From positions 186,001 through 250,000 of the forward strand of contig NZ_FYEH01000001.1 in assembly GCF_900187945.1 (NCBI RefSeq): DNA of 64,000 nt, given 5' to 3'. Below, piece by piece: positions 19,451 to 29,700 of this stretch. Positions within the stretch are counted from its first letter, which is position 1. Every line of letters begins with the position of its first letter. A model generated the notes under the pieces. The model worked only from the letters and a program-made list of their open reading frames with translations. It was not told where the DNA came from and ran no database searches. A program made the translations under genes and the position numbers. The DNA is from Arboricoccus pini (GTDB lineage: Bacteria; Pseudomonadota; Alphaproteobacteria; Geminicoccales; Geminicoccaceae).

Positions 19451-20401
19451 CTATGAAGGGCGGCCGGGGAAGGGCGCGAGGCGTCCCGTTTCGAGAAAGA
19501 AAAGTCCGCCGCGTGCACCGGCCGCCATGCCGAGCAGTGCCAGGATCGCCGGTGTTGCCAGGACCGAGAAGCCGGCCAGGCCCATGCCGATGGTGCAGCC
19601 GCCCAGGAGGGGGAGGGCCAGCCCCATGAGGACGGCGCCACCCAGCATGCGGCGAAGGTCGGGGCCGGTCAGCTTCTCCAACCGGAACCGACCTTGCAGG
19701 CGCGAACCGAGATGGGCGCCCAGGACCGCGCCAAGGGCGAGCAGAAAGGCGAAGGCGGCAATGGGCCGGCTTGGCGCCATCGTCGCTACCGCGAAGTTGA
19801 GGCCGGCTTCCAGGCCGGGGGGGGCGCCCAGCCAGGCGGCGGCGACAAGAAGCCCGAGGCTGAAACTGACCCAAAGGGCAGTACGGTCGCTTCGCAGTTG
19901 CCGATCGCCAAGGCTCCATGACATTCCGGCAATGGCCAGAATGAGGCCGGCGGGCAAGCCTAGGTCCGCCGGCAAGGCTGGCAAGGGGAGCAGCATAGGC
20001 AAGGGTATCTTCGTGGTGATCAGCGCCACGACGATCATGATCAGGAGAACGAGGCCGGCCTTCAGGCTGCCGCCGCCCAGCCTGACGAGATTGCGGGACG
20101 GGCAGCCGCCGGCCAGCACCATGCCGTAGCCGAGCAGACAGCCGCCCAGGAGAGCCGTTGGCAGCCCGGGCGCGGGCAAGGCCAGATAGGTCGTCTGGCC
20201 GGGTGCCAGGGCGCCTGCCGCCACCAGCAACTGGGTCAGCAGAAGCCCGGTCGCGGCCGCCAGCACCCAGCCGCGCAGCCGTCGCCGGCTGCCGAAGAGG
20301 AAGAGATCACTGAGCGCGCCCATCGTGCAAAAATGGACGCGTTGCGCCAGGAGGCCGTAGGCAATGCCGATGGCCGGGGCCGCCAGCAGATAAAGGGGCA
20401 C
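19451..20401 (-). CDS. YeeE/YedE family sulfur-compound transporter (TsuA-like)
   Basis: 316 residues, about nine membrane helices, of the YeeE/YedE family; characterised members (TsuA) import thiosulfate through a relay of conserved Cys residues. The matching Cys motifs are HFCTMGALSD (about 22-31), LAGGCPSRNLVRLGGGSLKAG (about 97-117) and LGGCTIGMGLAG (about 270-281). The GTG start at 20401 is supported by AAAGGAG seven bases upstream. No TusA-like sulfur-carrier gene or sulfurtransferase is adjacent, so the exact substrate (thiosulfate or another sulfur oxyanion) is inferred. Confidence 0.85.
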   Translation of the reverse strand: MPLYLLAAPAIGIAYGLLAQRVHFCTMGALSDLFLFGSRRRLRGWVLAAATGLLLTQLLVAAGALAPGQTTYLALPAPGLPTALLGGCLLGYGMVLAGGCPSRNLVRLGGGSLKAGLVLLIMIVVALITTKIPLPMLLPLPALPADLGLPAGLILAIAGMSWSLGDRQLRSDRTALWVSFSLGLLVAAAWLGAPPGLEAGLNFAVATMAPSRPIAAFAFLLALGAVLGAHLGSRLQGRFRLEKLTGPDLRRMLGGAVLMGLALPLLGGCTIGMGLAGFSVLATPAILALLGMAAGARGGLFFLETGRLAPFPGRPS

Positions 20402-20595
20402 GAGGCCGCTCCTTTCATGACCGCCCGCTGCCGGGCCTCACCTTATGTGGCGCAGCACCTCCTCGATGTTAAGCGGCCGCCTCCAGGCCGCCGCCGTCGG
20501 ACGGCAGCCTGAGCCGCCGGCCATCGGCGGCGGCGAACAGCCTGGCTTGCCTCGCATCGACCCCCTGGAGTCGTCCGAGCTGCTCCATGCGGCCC

Positions 20596-20946
20596 TCAGC
20601 TCGCCTTCTTCTTCAGCTGGGCGATCAGCTTGTCGGCATCGCCCTGGGCGCGCTCCTTGCCCCAGGGCGTTTCCAGATAGGGAACGGCCGCCACGCATTC
20701 ATAGGTGGCGCGGGTCTTGAAGGTTTCGGCCAGGACCGCGTCGATGAGGGGTTGGACGGCCGGCCCAAGCATGGTCAGGAGCATCCCTTCGGGGGTGCCT
20801 TCAAGCTTTGCCTGCATCGCCGTTTCAACCTTCTGGCGATAGGAGGCCGCCGCTGCCTGGCAGGGGTCGAACGTGCCGTAGGCCAGCCTGGTGAAGGCCA
20901 GAAAGCCGCCGACGATGAGGATGAGAATGACGATAAGCGTGCGCAT
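20596..20946 (-). CDS. Small membrane-anchored hypothetical protein
   Basis: 116 residues starting at the ATG at 20946, which has GGAAGGA a few bases upstream. An N-terminal hydrophobic helix (TLIVILILIVGGFLAFTRLAYG) acts as a signal anchor. The remainder is predicted extracytoplasmic, with two Cys (DPCQAAA and YECVAA) that could form a disulfide and a Lys-rich C-terminus. No family is recognised. The stretch between it and the transporter gene (20402-20595) has no supportable gene. Confidence 0.68.
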   Translation of the reverse strand: MRTLIVILILIVGGFLAFTRLAYGTFDPCQAAAASYRQKVETAMQAKLEGTPEGMLLTMLGPAVQPLIDAVLAETFKTRATYECVAAVPYLETPWGKERAQGDADKLIAQLKKKAS

Positions 20947-21405
20947 GCGTCCTTCCGGAGTGTTTCAATCGCGACCTGCGTCGGCACAGGCATTCTAGAC
21001 CATCTGGGCGCTTATTGCTCGCTGTCGACCAGACCTTTGACGAAGCGACGTCTGCCCGATGAGCCGTCGTTGCAGACCTTGTGAATATGGATGGTGGCGG
21101 CCTTGGCGCGGCCTCCCGGTGTTATCGTGTAGATCATCGACGCGGCCTCAAAGAAGCACTGAAGGCGGAGACCAACGAAGGAGCTCCGCGCCATCGTACC
21201 GCCGAGGTCAGGTGCCAGTTCTGCATGCCATCCTGGCAAGCCTCCACGCCCGTAGGCGTGCCGTTGCCAGAACCGGCTTGAGTGAGCCTCGGATAACGCA
21301 AGCGATGATGATGCATTTCCCTAGGGGTATGGTCGAACGGTGGCAAGGCGCTATGAATGGGCAGCCGTGGGTTGAAAGTCCCTGCGGCGTCCGAAACATT
21401 TAGTC
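20947..21405. other. 459-bp intergenic region with no assignable gene
   Basis: Only short, poorly supported open frames occur here. The best is a 60-residue minus-strand frame (21012-21194) containing SFVGLRLQCFFEAASMIYTI, without a ribosome-binding site. No RNA gene or strong hairpin was recognised. Confidence 0.45.
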
Positions 21406-22251
21406 TTGTTAACCGTCGGTGATGGGCTGCGCGTGGTCGAAGCTAGTGTCGTCAAAGATGTCTGTAATGCCGTCATCCAATGGTTTCGAGCGGAGCCCGA
21501 GCGGGTGCCGTCGGTAGACGGGCGACCCGCGACCTTGCCGCCCGGACGTCGCGTCTATGCGGTTGGCGACATTCATGGCCGCTACGATCTGCTCCTCGAG
21601 ATCGAGCGGCTGATCCAGTCTGATCTGCGCGACCATCCGCCCGAGGGTTTCGTCGACCTCGTCTATCTGGGCGACTTCATCGACCGCGGGCCGGCCAGCC
21701 GGCAGGTGATCGAGCATATGGTGCACCATCCCCTTCAAGGGGTTACCACGCATTACCTCCTGGGCAATCACGATGCCTGGTTTCGCGAGCTGCTGGTCGA
21801 GCCCGGGCCCGAGGCCGAATGGTGGCGCTACGGCGGTCGGGAGACCGCAGCCAGCTATGAGATGCAAGGCGAATTGCCACCGCCCGGACCGGAGCGCGAG
21901 GCGTGGCGCACACGGCTTCGGCGGCGGGTGCCCGCCAGCCATCGCCGATTCCTGAACGAGCTTTGTACTTCCTGGCGGCTTGGCGACTATTTCTTCTGTC
22001 ATGCGGGCGTCCGCCCAGGCGTGGCTCTCGACTTGCAGGGACAAAACGACCTGATCTGGATCAGGCGGGGATTTCTCGAGCATGAAGGCGATCTGGGCGC
22101 GGTCGTGGTGCACGGCCACACGATCGTCGAGCGCCCGGTCGTCAAGGCCAATCGCATCGGCATCGACACAGGTGCGTTCCGCAGTGACAGGCTGACGGGA
22201 TTGGTGCTGGAAGGCGCAGCGCAGCGCTTTCTCGTCACCGGGTGGGCTTGA
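21406..22251 (+). CDS. Calcineurin-like metallophosphoesterase (PPP family)
   Basis: 281 residues with the full di-metal phosphoesterase signature: GDIHGRYD (about 54-61), GDFIDRG (89-95), GNHD (120-123), a later His in FCHAGVRPG, and VVHGHTIVE near 235. The order GDxHG-GDxxDRG-GNHE/D places it in the PPP group, which includes bacterial Ser/Thr protein phosphatases and diadenosine-tetraphosphatase (ApaH-like). Which activity applies cannot be decided. The start is uncertain: TTG 21406 gives the longest frame and GTG 21433 is also plausible. It lies 52 bp before the mscS gene on the same strand and may be co-transcribed. Confidence 0.85.
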   Translation: MLTVGDGLRVVEASVVKDVCNAVIQWFRAEPERVPSVDGRPATLPPGRRVYAVGDIHGRYDLLLEIERLIQSDLRDHPPEGFVDLVYLGDFIDRGPASRQVIEHMVHHPLQGVTTHYLLGNHDAWFRELLVEPGPEAEWWRYGGRETAASYEMQGELPPPGPEREAWRTRLRRRVPASHRRFLNELCTSWRLGDYFFCHAGVRPGVALDLQGQNDLIWIRRGFLEHEGDLGAVVVHGHTIVERPVVKANRIGIDTGAFRSDRLTGLVLEGAAQRFLVTGWA

Positions 22252-22303
22252 GCGGATAATCGTAGCGGTTGCCCTTCGGTTGGGGTTTCCTTAATAGGCG
22301 GGC

Positions 22304-24739
22304 ATGATTCCGGGCCGCCTCATCCTGCCTCGCCACACAAGAGCGCTGGCGCTAGCTATCGTCCTCATCCTTGGCGTCTGGACAATTCTTTCGGGCGGAA
22401 TCGTCAGCCTACAAGCGTTGGCGCAGGGTGCGCCGGATGCCTCCGTCAACGACACGGGCAAGCCTGGCGCCGATTCGCTGAAGCCTGAGGCGCCGCCGGC
22501 CGACGCCGCGGCACCGGCCGCGACGCAAGACCAGGGCGCGCCGGCGACGACCTCGCCCCGCCCGTCGCTGGCGGCAGCGTCGGCGACGGGCAAGGCGGCG
22601 TTGGACGAAGCCGAGCTCACGGCGACCATCAAGCTCCTTGAGGATCCCGCCGCACGCGAGCAGTTCCTGGGCCAGCTTAAGGCGCTGCAGGCGGGCATGA
22701 AGACTGTCGGCGCCACATCGTCAACCAGGGCCGAGACCCTGGTCGACAAGGTGACGGGCAAGGTCAATCTCCAGGTGCAGGCCGTGGTGGATACGGCCAA
22801 GGCCGTCCTGGCCTCGATCGCGACGCTCCCGAATCTCGCCGACTGGCTGGCGTTCCAGGCCAGCAACGAGTATCGGCGGGCCTTCTGGTTCTCGGTCTTC
22901 GAGGGCGTGGGCCTGACGTTGGTCGGCGGGCTCGTCCTCGTGATGCTCCTAACGCACTTCGTCCGCCGATATACGAGCCGCGTGCGGTTGAATCCCGCGC
23001 ATGGCTCGTTCAGGCGCGGGCTGCGTCGCCTCTGGGTCCTGCTCTTGGATGTCCTGCCCGCCATCGGCTTCTTCATCGCCGGCAGCATCGTCCTGCGCGT
23101 CCTGCCGCTGGCCGACGTCACGATCGATGTCGGTACGCTGGGCGTCCTCTGCTTTGCTATCGGCCATCTCCTGTGGATGTCCAGCCATCACGTGTTCGCG
23201 CCAAGGGACAAGGACTGGCGCTGGCTGAAGCTGTCGGACGAGGACGCGCTGGCCTTGCGTCGATTCTCTCGTGGCATCGGTCTTTTGAGCCTTGATGGCT
23301 ATTTCCTGCTCGTCGCGGCCGACCGCTTGGGCCTGCCCGCCAGCCTCCACACCGTACTCTCCCATATCCTCTTCATCATTATCTGCGGCTGGATGTCGGT
23401 CTGGCTGGTCCGTCACCGAGCGGCGATCGCGAAAGCTGTTCGACGGCTCGGTGCCAGCCGCCTGGCGCTGCTGCGCGACGTGCTGCCTTGGGAGGCCCTG
23501 GCGGCGCGGGGCCATCTCCTGCTCATCGGCCTCGTCTGGCTCTATTACCTGGTCTGGGCGATCGATGTGCCGGGCGGCTTCAGCTACCTCTTCATCGCTA
23601 CTCTGGCGACTGCGGCCATCGCGGTGGTCTTCCAACTGGGCATGCTGGTGCTCCACCGCCTGCAGCGCCGCGCCGACCGCTCGAGTCCGCTGGAAGAGAC
23701 CGACACGCTCGATCCGGCGCCGCGGCGGGCCGGCGATGCCATCGTCTTCGGCATCCTGGCCATGGCTCTTCGCGCCCTTGCCATCTTGGCGCTTTTGCAG
23801 GTGTGGGGGCTGAACATACTGGGCTGGCTGCATTCGCCCACCGGTGCGCGCGTTTTGGAGCGCGGCCTGCGCATCGGCATCATCATTCTCATCGCGATTG
23901 CCCTCTGGCTGGCCCTGGATCGCGCCATCACGCGCTATCTGACGGCGATGGACGCGCACGGCAACATCAAGCATTCGAACCGTTCGAGGACATTGGCCAA
24001 TATCGGCCGCAACGTCGTCCTCGTCGTCATCTGCCTGTTCGCCGCCGCAACCGTCCTCTCCGAGGTCGGTGTTGATACCGGTCCGCTCCTGGCCGGTGCC
24101 GGCGTCGTCGGTCTCGCGATCGGCTTTGGCAGCCAGGCCCTGGTCAAGGACATCATCACCGGCCTCTTCATCCTCCTGGGCGATACGATGCGGGTAGGCG
24201 ACGTGGTCGATCTCGGCGGCCAGTCGGGCGCTGTCGAGACCATGTCGATGCGCGCCGTGGTGCTTCGTGCCTATAACGGCAGCGTCATGACGATTCCCTA
24301 TGGCTCGATCACCACGATCACCAACCTGACCAAGGATTTCTCATTCGCCGTCTTCAACGTCGCCCTTACCTATCGAGCCAACATCGATGCGGTTTACGAC
24401 ATGCTGCGCGAGCTCGATGAGCAGATCCGTGGCGAATGGCCTTATCGTCGGATCATCCTGGCGCCGCTCGAGATCGCGGGTGTGGACAAATTCCTCGATT
24501 CCTCGGTCGTCATCCTGGCAAGGCTCAAGACCAGACCAGGCGATCAGTGGCGTGTGCAGCGCGAATTCAACAAGCGTATCAACCAGGCGCTGAACGAGCG
24601 GGGTATCGAGATACCCTATCCGCATCAGACAGTTTACTTCCGCGACGGCTCGCCTATGGGTGCTAGAGAGGCCGCACTGGCCGGCGAGGCAACACTTTCG
24701 AATGGGGACGAGGCAGCGACGATGACGACGCGCGCATGA
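22304..24739 (+). CDS. Large MscS-family mechanosensitive channel
   Basis: 811 residues. An N-terminal signal/anchor (LALAIVLILGVWTILSGGIV) is followed by an Ala/Pro-rich periplasmic segment (about 40-190), then about eight to ten membrane helices. The MscS core (about 555-780) has the pore-lining helix sequence AGVVGLAIGFGSQALVKDII, then GLFILLGDTMRVGDVVDL of the beta domain and a C-terminal cytoplasmic domain (IEIPYPHQTVYFRDG). The architecture resembles the YnaI/YbdG/MscK-like extended channels that open under hypo-osmotic stress. Its stop overlaps the tamA start (ATGA), so it is translationally coupled with the TAM genes. Confidence 0.9.
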   Translation: MIPGRLILPRHTRALALAIVLILGVWTILSGGIVSLQALAQGAPDASVNDTGKPGADSLKPEAPPADAAAPAATQDQGAPATTSPRPSLAAASATGKAALDEAELTATIKLLEDPAAREQFLGQLKALQAGMKTVGATSSTRAETLVDKVTGKVNLQVQAVVDTAKAVLASIATLPNLADWLAFQASNEYRRAFWFSVFEGVGLTLVGGLVLVMLLTHFVRRYTSRVRLNPAHGSFRRGLRRLWVLLLDVLPAIGFFIAGSIVLRVLPLADVTIDVGTLGVLCFAIGHLLWMSSHHVFAPRDKDWRWLKLSDEDALALRRFSRGIGLLSLDGYFLLVAADRLGLPASLHTVLSHILFIIICGWMSVWLVRHRAAIAKAVRRLGASRLALLRDVLPWEALAARGHLLLIGLVWLYYLVWAIDVPGGFSYLFIATLATAAIAVVFQLGMLVLHRLQRRADRSSPLEETDTLDPAPRRAGDAIVFGILAMALRALAILALLQVWGLNILGWLHSPTGARVLERGLRIGIIILIAIALWLALDRAITRYLTAMDAHGNIKHSNRSRTLANIGRNVVLVVICLFAAATVLSEVGVDTGPLLAGAGVVGLAIGFGSQALVKDIITGLFILLGDTMRVGDVVDLGGQSGAVETMSMRAVVLRAYNGSVMTIPYGSITTITNLTKDFSFAVFNVALTYRANIDAVYDMLRELDEQIRGEWPYRRIILAPLEIAGVDKFLDSSVVILARLKTRPGDQWRVQREFNKRINQALNERGIEIPYPHQTVYFRDGSPMGAREAALAGEATLSNGDEAATMTTRA

Positions 24740-26640
24740 GGCTTTCGTTCGAACTGGGTAAATGGGCTTTTTGCCTCCTTCTCCTCGGCGCGACCTTGAG
24801 TGGTTGTTCCTATTTTCGCAGCAAGGACGATCCAGAGGGGGTTCCGCCGCCGACTGAGAGCGGCATTCGCTACGGTGTCGAGATCGGTGGCCTGAGCAAG
24901 GAGGACGAAGCGTTGCGGGCGACGCTCTTGAGCTCGTCCGATGCCGCCAATGCCGTGAGCCGTCCCCCCGCCAGCACCTTCGTGCTCGAACGGCGGGCGG
25001 AGGCGGATCTGCCCAACATCGTGAATGGCATGCACTCGGCTGGCTATTACGATGGCACGGTCAGTTATCGCGTGACCCAGGTGCGCGAGGACGACAAGGC
25101 CGACAGCAGCACCACCGGTGGTGTGCTCGACACGATCACCGACGCGACCAAGGGACCGCCGGTTATCCTCAGTTATGACGTCAAGCCAGGCCAACGCTAC
25201 CGGCTCAGATCCATCAAGACGGTGACCAGCGACCCGGCCAACGGGTTTTTGGCGCCCAGTCCCGAGAAGCTTGGGCTGAACGCCGATCAGCCGGCCGAAG
25301 CGCAGCAGGTCCTCAATGCCCAGTCGGCCATGGTCAGCGAGGCCAAGGATCTTGGCTATGCCTTTGCCAAGGCCGATCCGCTCCAGGCAGAGATCGACAA
25401 GGACGGCAAGACCATGGACGTCGTCCTCTCGGTGACGACGGGGCCGATCGTCCATATGGGCGAGTTCACGATCGAAGGGGCGGACGGCATCGATTCGCGC
25501 TTTTTGCGCCGTCGCGTGCTCTGGCGGCCGGGCGATCGCTACAGCCCGACGGTCATGGAAAAAACTCGACTGTCGCTCGTCAATACCAACCTGTTCTCGG
25601 TCGTCCAGGTCGTGCAGCCGGACCAGCTGGATGCGACCGGGCGGCTGCCCATCACCTACAAGATGACTCAGCGCAAGTCGCGCTCCATCGGCGCCGGGCT
25701 CGGCTATGCGACCGACGAGGGGCCGAACGTCTCCTTCTTCTGGGAGAACCGCAATTTCCTGGGGGCTGGCGAGAAATTCAGGAGCGACCTCTATCTCTCG
25801 CCGCTGCGTCGCGAGCTCTCGGCAAACTTCGTCAAGCCGGATTTCGGCGCCAGGCAGCAGAATCTCTTGGCCAATGGCTCGATGAAGCAGGAGGACACGG
25901 ATGCCTATTCCTCCGAGAGCATCGGTGCCGGCCTTGCCATTGAGCGGCCGCTCTGGGCCGAGAATGTGACGGGCTCGGCCGGCATCGCCTACAGGCTGGC
26001 CAGCATCGAGCCCAAGGACGAGGAGGAGGAAACCTACGGTCTGCTCTCCCTGCCGACCTCGATTCGCATGGACTATTCCAACAATCTGCTGGACCCAACC
26101 CGGGGTTGGCGCCTCAACCTCTATGCAACCCCCTATACCGACACGATCCAGACCGGGACGAACTTCTTCAAAGGGCAGGCGATCGGCACGGCCTATGTCC
26201 CGATCGCCGGCAATGAGCGCTACGTCATGGCCTTTCGCGGCAATGTCGGCACGATCGTCGGCGCCGACCGCGACCAGATCCCGGCGGACGAGCGCTTCTA
26301 TTCCGGTGGCGGCGGCTCGATCCGCGGCTATGGCTATCAGTTGGCGGGACCGCTCAATGGCAAGGACGATCCGGTGGGCGGCCGTTCGGTCATCGAGTTG
26401 AACAGCGAGTTCCGTTATCGCGCCACGGAATCGATCGGCCTTGTCTATTTCGTCGACAGCGGCACCGTGGCCGACAGCTCGGCCCCGAGCTTCTCCGAAG
26501 ACCTCTTCGTCGGCACGGGCGTGGGCCTGCGCTATTTGACGCCGATCGGACCGCTGCGCCTGGATGTCGGCGTGCCGCTCGACCGGCGCTCGGTCGACGA
26601 CGTGGTCCAGATCTATGTCAGTATCGGCCAGGCGTTCTAA
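24736..26640 (+). CDS. tamA: TamA-like outer-membrane beta-barrel protein with lipobox
   Basis: 634 residues of the Omp85/BamA superfamily: POTRA-type repeats (about 60-320) and a 16-strand barrel domain (about 330-634) with GGGGSIRGYGYQLAGPL (the conserved RGY motif of strand 12/loop 6), ending in a C-terminal Phe as is typical of outer-membrane barrels. With TamB it forms the translocation and assembly module. The N-terminus is a lipoprotein signal (LLLLGATLSGC, Cys24) rather than a standard signal peptide. TamA of E. coli is not lipidated, whereas lipidated TamL is known from Bacteroidota. It is coupled to mscS and followed after 101 bp by tamB. Confidence 0.9.
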   Translation: MRLSFELGKWAFCLLLLGATLSGCSYFRSKDDPEGVPPPTESGIRYGVEIGGLSKEDEALRATLLSSSDAANAVSRPPASTFVLERRAEADLPNIVNGMHSAGYYDGTVSYRVTQVREDDKADSSTTGGVLDTITDATKGPPVILSYDVKPGQRYRLRSIKTVTSDPANGFLAPSPEKLGLNADQPAEAQQVLNAQSAMVSEAKDLGYAFAKADPLQAEIDKDGKTMDVVLSVTTGPIVHMGEFTIEGADGIDSRFLRRRVLWRPGDRYSPTVMEKTRLSLVNTNLFSVVQVVQPDQLDATGRLPITYKMTQRKSRSIGAGLGYATDEGPNVSFFWENRNFLGAGEKFRSDLYLSPLRRELSANFVKPDFGARQQNLLANGSMKQEDTDAYSSESIGAGLAIERPLWAENVTGSAGIAYRLASIEPKDEEEETYGLLSLPTSIRMDYSNNLLDPTRGWRLNLYATPYTDTIQTGTNFFKGQAIGTAYVPIAGNERYVMAFRGNVGTIVGADRDQIPADERFYSGGGGSIRGYGYQLAGPLNGKDDPVGGRSVIELNSEFRYRATESIGLVYFVDSGTVADSSAPSFSEDLFVGTGVGLRYLTPIGPLRLDVGVPLDRRSVDDVVQIYVSIGQAF

Positions 26641-26741
26641 CTTGTCCCTTTGAGGATGCCTGACCCCGCCAGCCGGTCATGCTGCTGGCACATGAGGAGA
26701 ACGGACCGCATCCCGAGCGGTCGTTTGCGTAGGACGGTTTG

Positions 26742-29700
26742 ATGAACGAGGCGACGCCCAAGCCGCCAAGACGAGGTGTGATCGGCAAGATCGCGCGATT
26801 TGTTGGTTGGAGCATCCTGGTCCTGGTGGTCCTGGTCGTCGTCCTGGTGGGCGGTGCCTTCGGACTCCTGCAGACGGGCTGGGGCAAGCAGGAAGTAGCC
26901 AGCCTCGCCAGTTCCAGCCTCTCGGGGCCGGGGCAGAGCTTCGAGATCGCCGACATCGAGGGCCTCGTACCCTTCGACATGACCCTGGGTCGCCTCCGGA
27001 TGGGCGATGCCTCGGGGCCGTGGCTGGAGGTCGATAAGGCAAGACTGCATCTGGTCCTCTCGGATCTCCTGCATCTCAAGGTCAATCTGGCCGAGGTCGG
27101 TGCCCAGCGCGTTGCCCTCAATCGCCTGCCACCCGCCACCAGTCCGCCGCCCGAGCCGCAGCCCTTCAGCATGCCGAGCCTGCCGCAGCTCCCGCGCTCC
27201 CTCCCGGTGGCCGTCGAGGTGCAGCGGCTTTATGTGGACCAGCTCGAGCTCGGCCAACCCGTTCTGGGGCAGGCGGCCCGTTTCGGCATCGAGGGCAAGG
27301 TTGGCAGCAACGATGCCGCCACCAGCCTGAATGCCCTGCTCGATCTCAACCGGCAGGACCAGCAGACCGCCAGTCTGCATCTGGGCCTGGGTGCTGATCT
27401 GGCCGCGCAGTCGCTCGACCTGAAGCTCAAGGCCGACGAGACTGGCGGCCTTCTGGCGGCGCTCTCGGGCCGCCCGAATGCGGGCCAGCTGCATATGAAC
27501 CTCGAAGGCAGCGGCCCGCTCGCCGACTGGCGGGGCAAGCTTGCCCTGGAGGCGCAGAACCTGGCCAGCGTCCAGGCCGACCTCGCCCTCGGTCTTGCCG
27601 ACCTGCCGCGCCTGGGCCTCGATGGCAAGATCGACGTGGCGGCCGGCGTGCTGCCGCCGACGATCGAGCCCTTGACCGGCCGGGCGATCGACCTCGCCGT
27701 CCAGTTGCAGCCAACCTCGTCTCAGCGTGTGGCCCTGCAGCGCCTGCATGTGGGAGCCGCGGGATTCGGCATCGAGGGTGGTGGGGCGGCCGATCTCGCG
27801 GCGAACCGGCTGGATGGCAAGGTGAGCCTGACCGTGCCTGACCTCGCGGTCGCGAGCGGCCTTGCCGGCCAGCCCTTGAAGGGCAGCGCCACGCTCGATC
27901 TCCTGGCGCAGGGTGCTCTCCGCCAGCCCGAGATCGACCTCGATGTCAATGCCGGCGATATCGCCTATCCACCCTATGCCGTCCGCGACGTCGCCTTGGC
28001 GCTGAAGGCAAACCTTCTCGGGCCTTTCGAGACGACCTTTCCTGGTGCAGACCTCAACGGCCGCCTCAGCGTCAAGGGGCTGGCCCAGAATGGCCGGCAA
28101 CTCGGTGACGACGAGGCGGCCAGCCTCGACCTCGCCTTGAGCTATCCGAGCGCTGGACCGGTCGATCTGAAGACGGTTCTGCTCAAGGCTTTGGGGGCCA
28201 CGGCGACGCTCAAGGGGGCGATCGATCCGGCCAGCCTTGCGGGCAAGTTGCGCCTCGATCTGGGCATACCCAGCTTGCAGCCTTTGATGGCAGCCGCCAT
28301 GCCTGATCCGAATGGCCGGCCCGGCATTGACGGCAAGATTGACCTCGGCGCGGATGTGACGCTGGGCGATCAGGCAAAGCAGATCGATGCGGTCCTGGCC
28401 CTTCGCACGGACGGGCTGGCGGGCCTGCCGCCCGGTGCCATGGAGCTCTTGGGCGCCGCACCCAAGCTGGATGCCACCGCAAGCTTCGAGGCGGGCAAGG
28501 CCGCCACGGTCCAGTCCCTCGACTTCGAGGGTGCGGCCGTGAGCCTGAAGGGCAAGGCCGGCATGGGGCTGGACGATCAGCTGGTCTCGACCGACCTCGT
28601 TCTCGATCTCCCCGACTTCAGCGTGCTTCGCCCGGTGACGCAGCAGCCGACGACGGGACGCGCCAGCTTGACCTTGAAGGGGCAGGGCTCGCTGCGGGAT
28701 CGTATCGATGCGGTCCTGGCCCTTCGCGCGGAAGATTTGGCGGGGCTGCCGGCCGGTACGAGCGACCTGCTCGGCGCCACGCCCAGCCTGGATGCGAATC
28801 TGGCCTACGTGAACGGCAAGTCGCTGGATGTCACGGATCTCGCCTTCAAGGCGAAGGAGGCCTCTCTCCAGGGCAAGGCCAGCGTGGAAATGAGCGGTGA
28901 CCAGACCTTGGCTGCGGATCTCGATCTGGCTTTGCCGCGTCTGGCGGCCCTCTCGGGTCTGGCCGGTCAGCCGCTGGCCGGCAGCTTTGCCGCCAACCTC
29001 AAGGCCCGCGGCAAGACGACCGAGCCCGACATCGAACTCGCCTCCGCGATCGACAACCTGCAGGCAGCGGGTTTCGCCTTCAGCAAGATCACGCTGAACG
29101 CGGATGCGGCCGGTCCGATCGACAAGATCGCCGGCAAGCTGAACCTCGATGCCCGCGAACGGCGCGGGCCGATAGCGCTTACCAGCGCCTACGCGCGCGA
29201 CGGCCAGATCTTCACGGTGCGCGACCTGACCCTCACGGCCCCCGGGACGAAGCTTGAGGGGCAGGCGGCCTTGAATCTCGCCACGCAGCTGGCCGATGGC
29301 CGGATCGAGGGCGGGGTCAGCAATCTTGCGGCGCTGGCGCCATTCATCGGCCAGCCGCTCAAGGGCAGCGTCGCCCTGAAGGCCGACTTTGACGGCCAGG
29401 ACGGCAAGCAGAATGCCCGGGCCGACATCCGTGCGGCCGATATCGGTGGCGCGTTCGGTGCGCTGCAATCGGCCAGCGTGACCGCGCGGGCGAACGATGT
29501 GCGCGGCAAGCTCGGCCTGGATGCGGCGATCAATGCGGCGGGCTTTGCTCAGCCGGGCCTGTCCTTGAAGCAGGCGCGGGTCACGGCCACGGGCGACCTT
29601 GCGGCACTCAAGATCGCCGCCGCATTGGATGGCGGAATGCAGGGAGCGAATCCCTTCGACCTTGCGACCAGCCTTCAGGCCGGGTTGGCCGGGGACACCA

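Noticed and set aside
20438-20720. Overlapping short frames on both strands between the YeeE gene and the 116-residue gene.
   Set aside because: Low-complexity Arg/Pro/Ser content and no start signals; shadows of the neighbouring gene.
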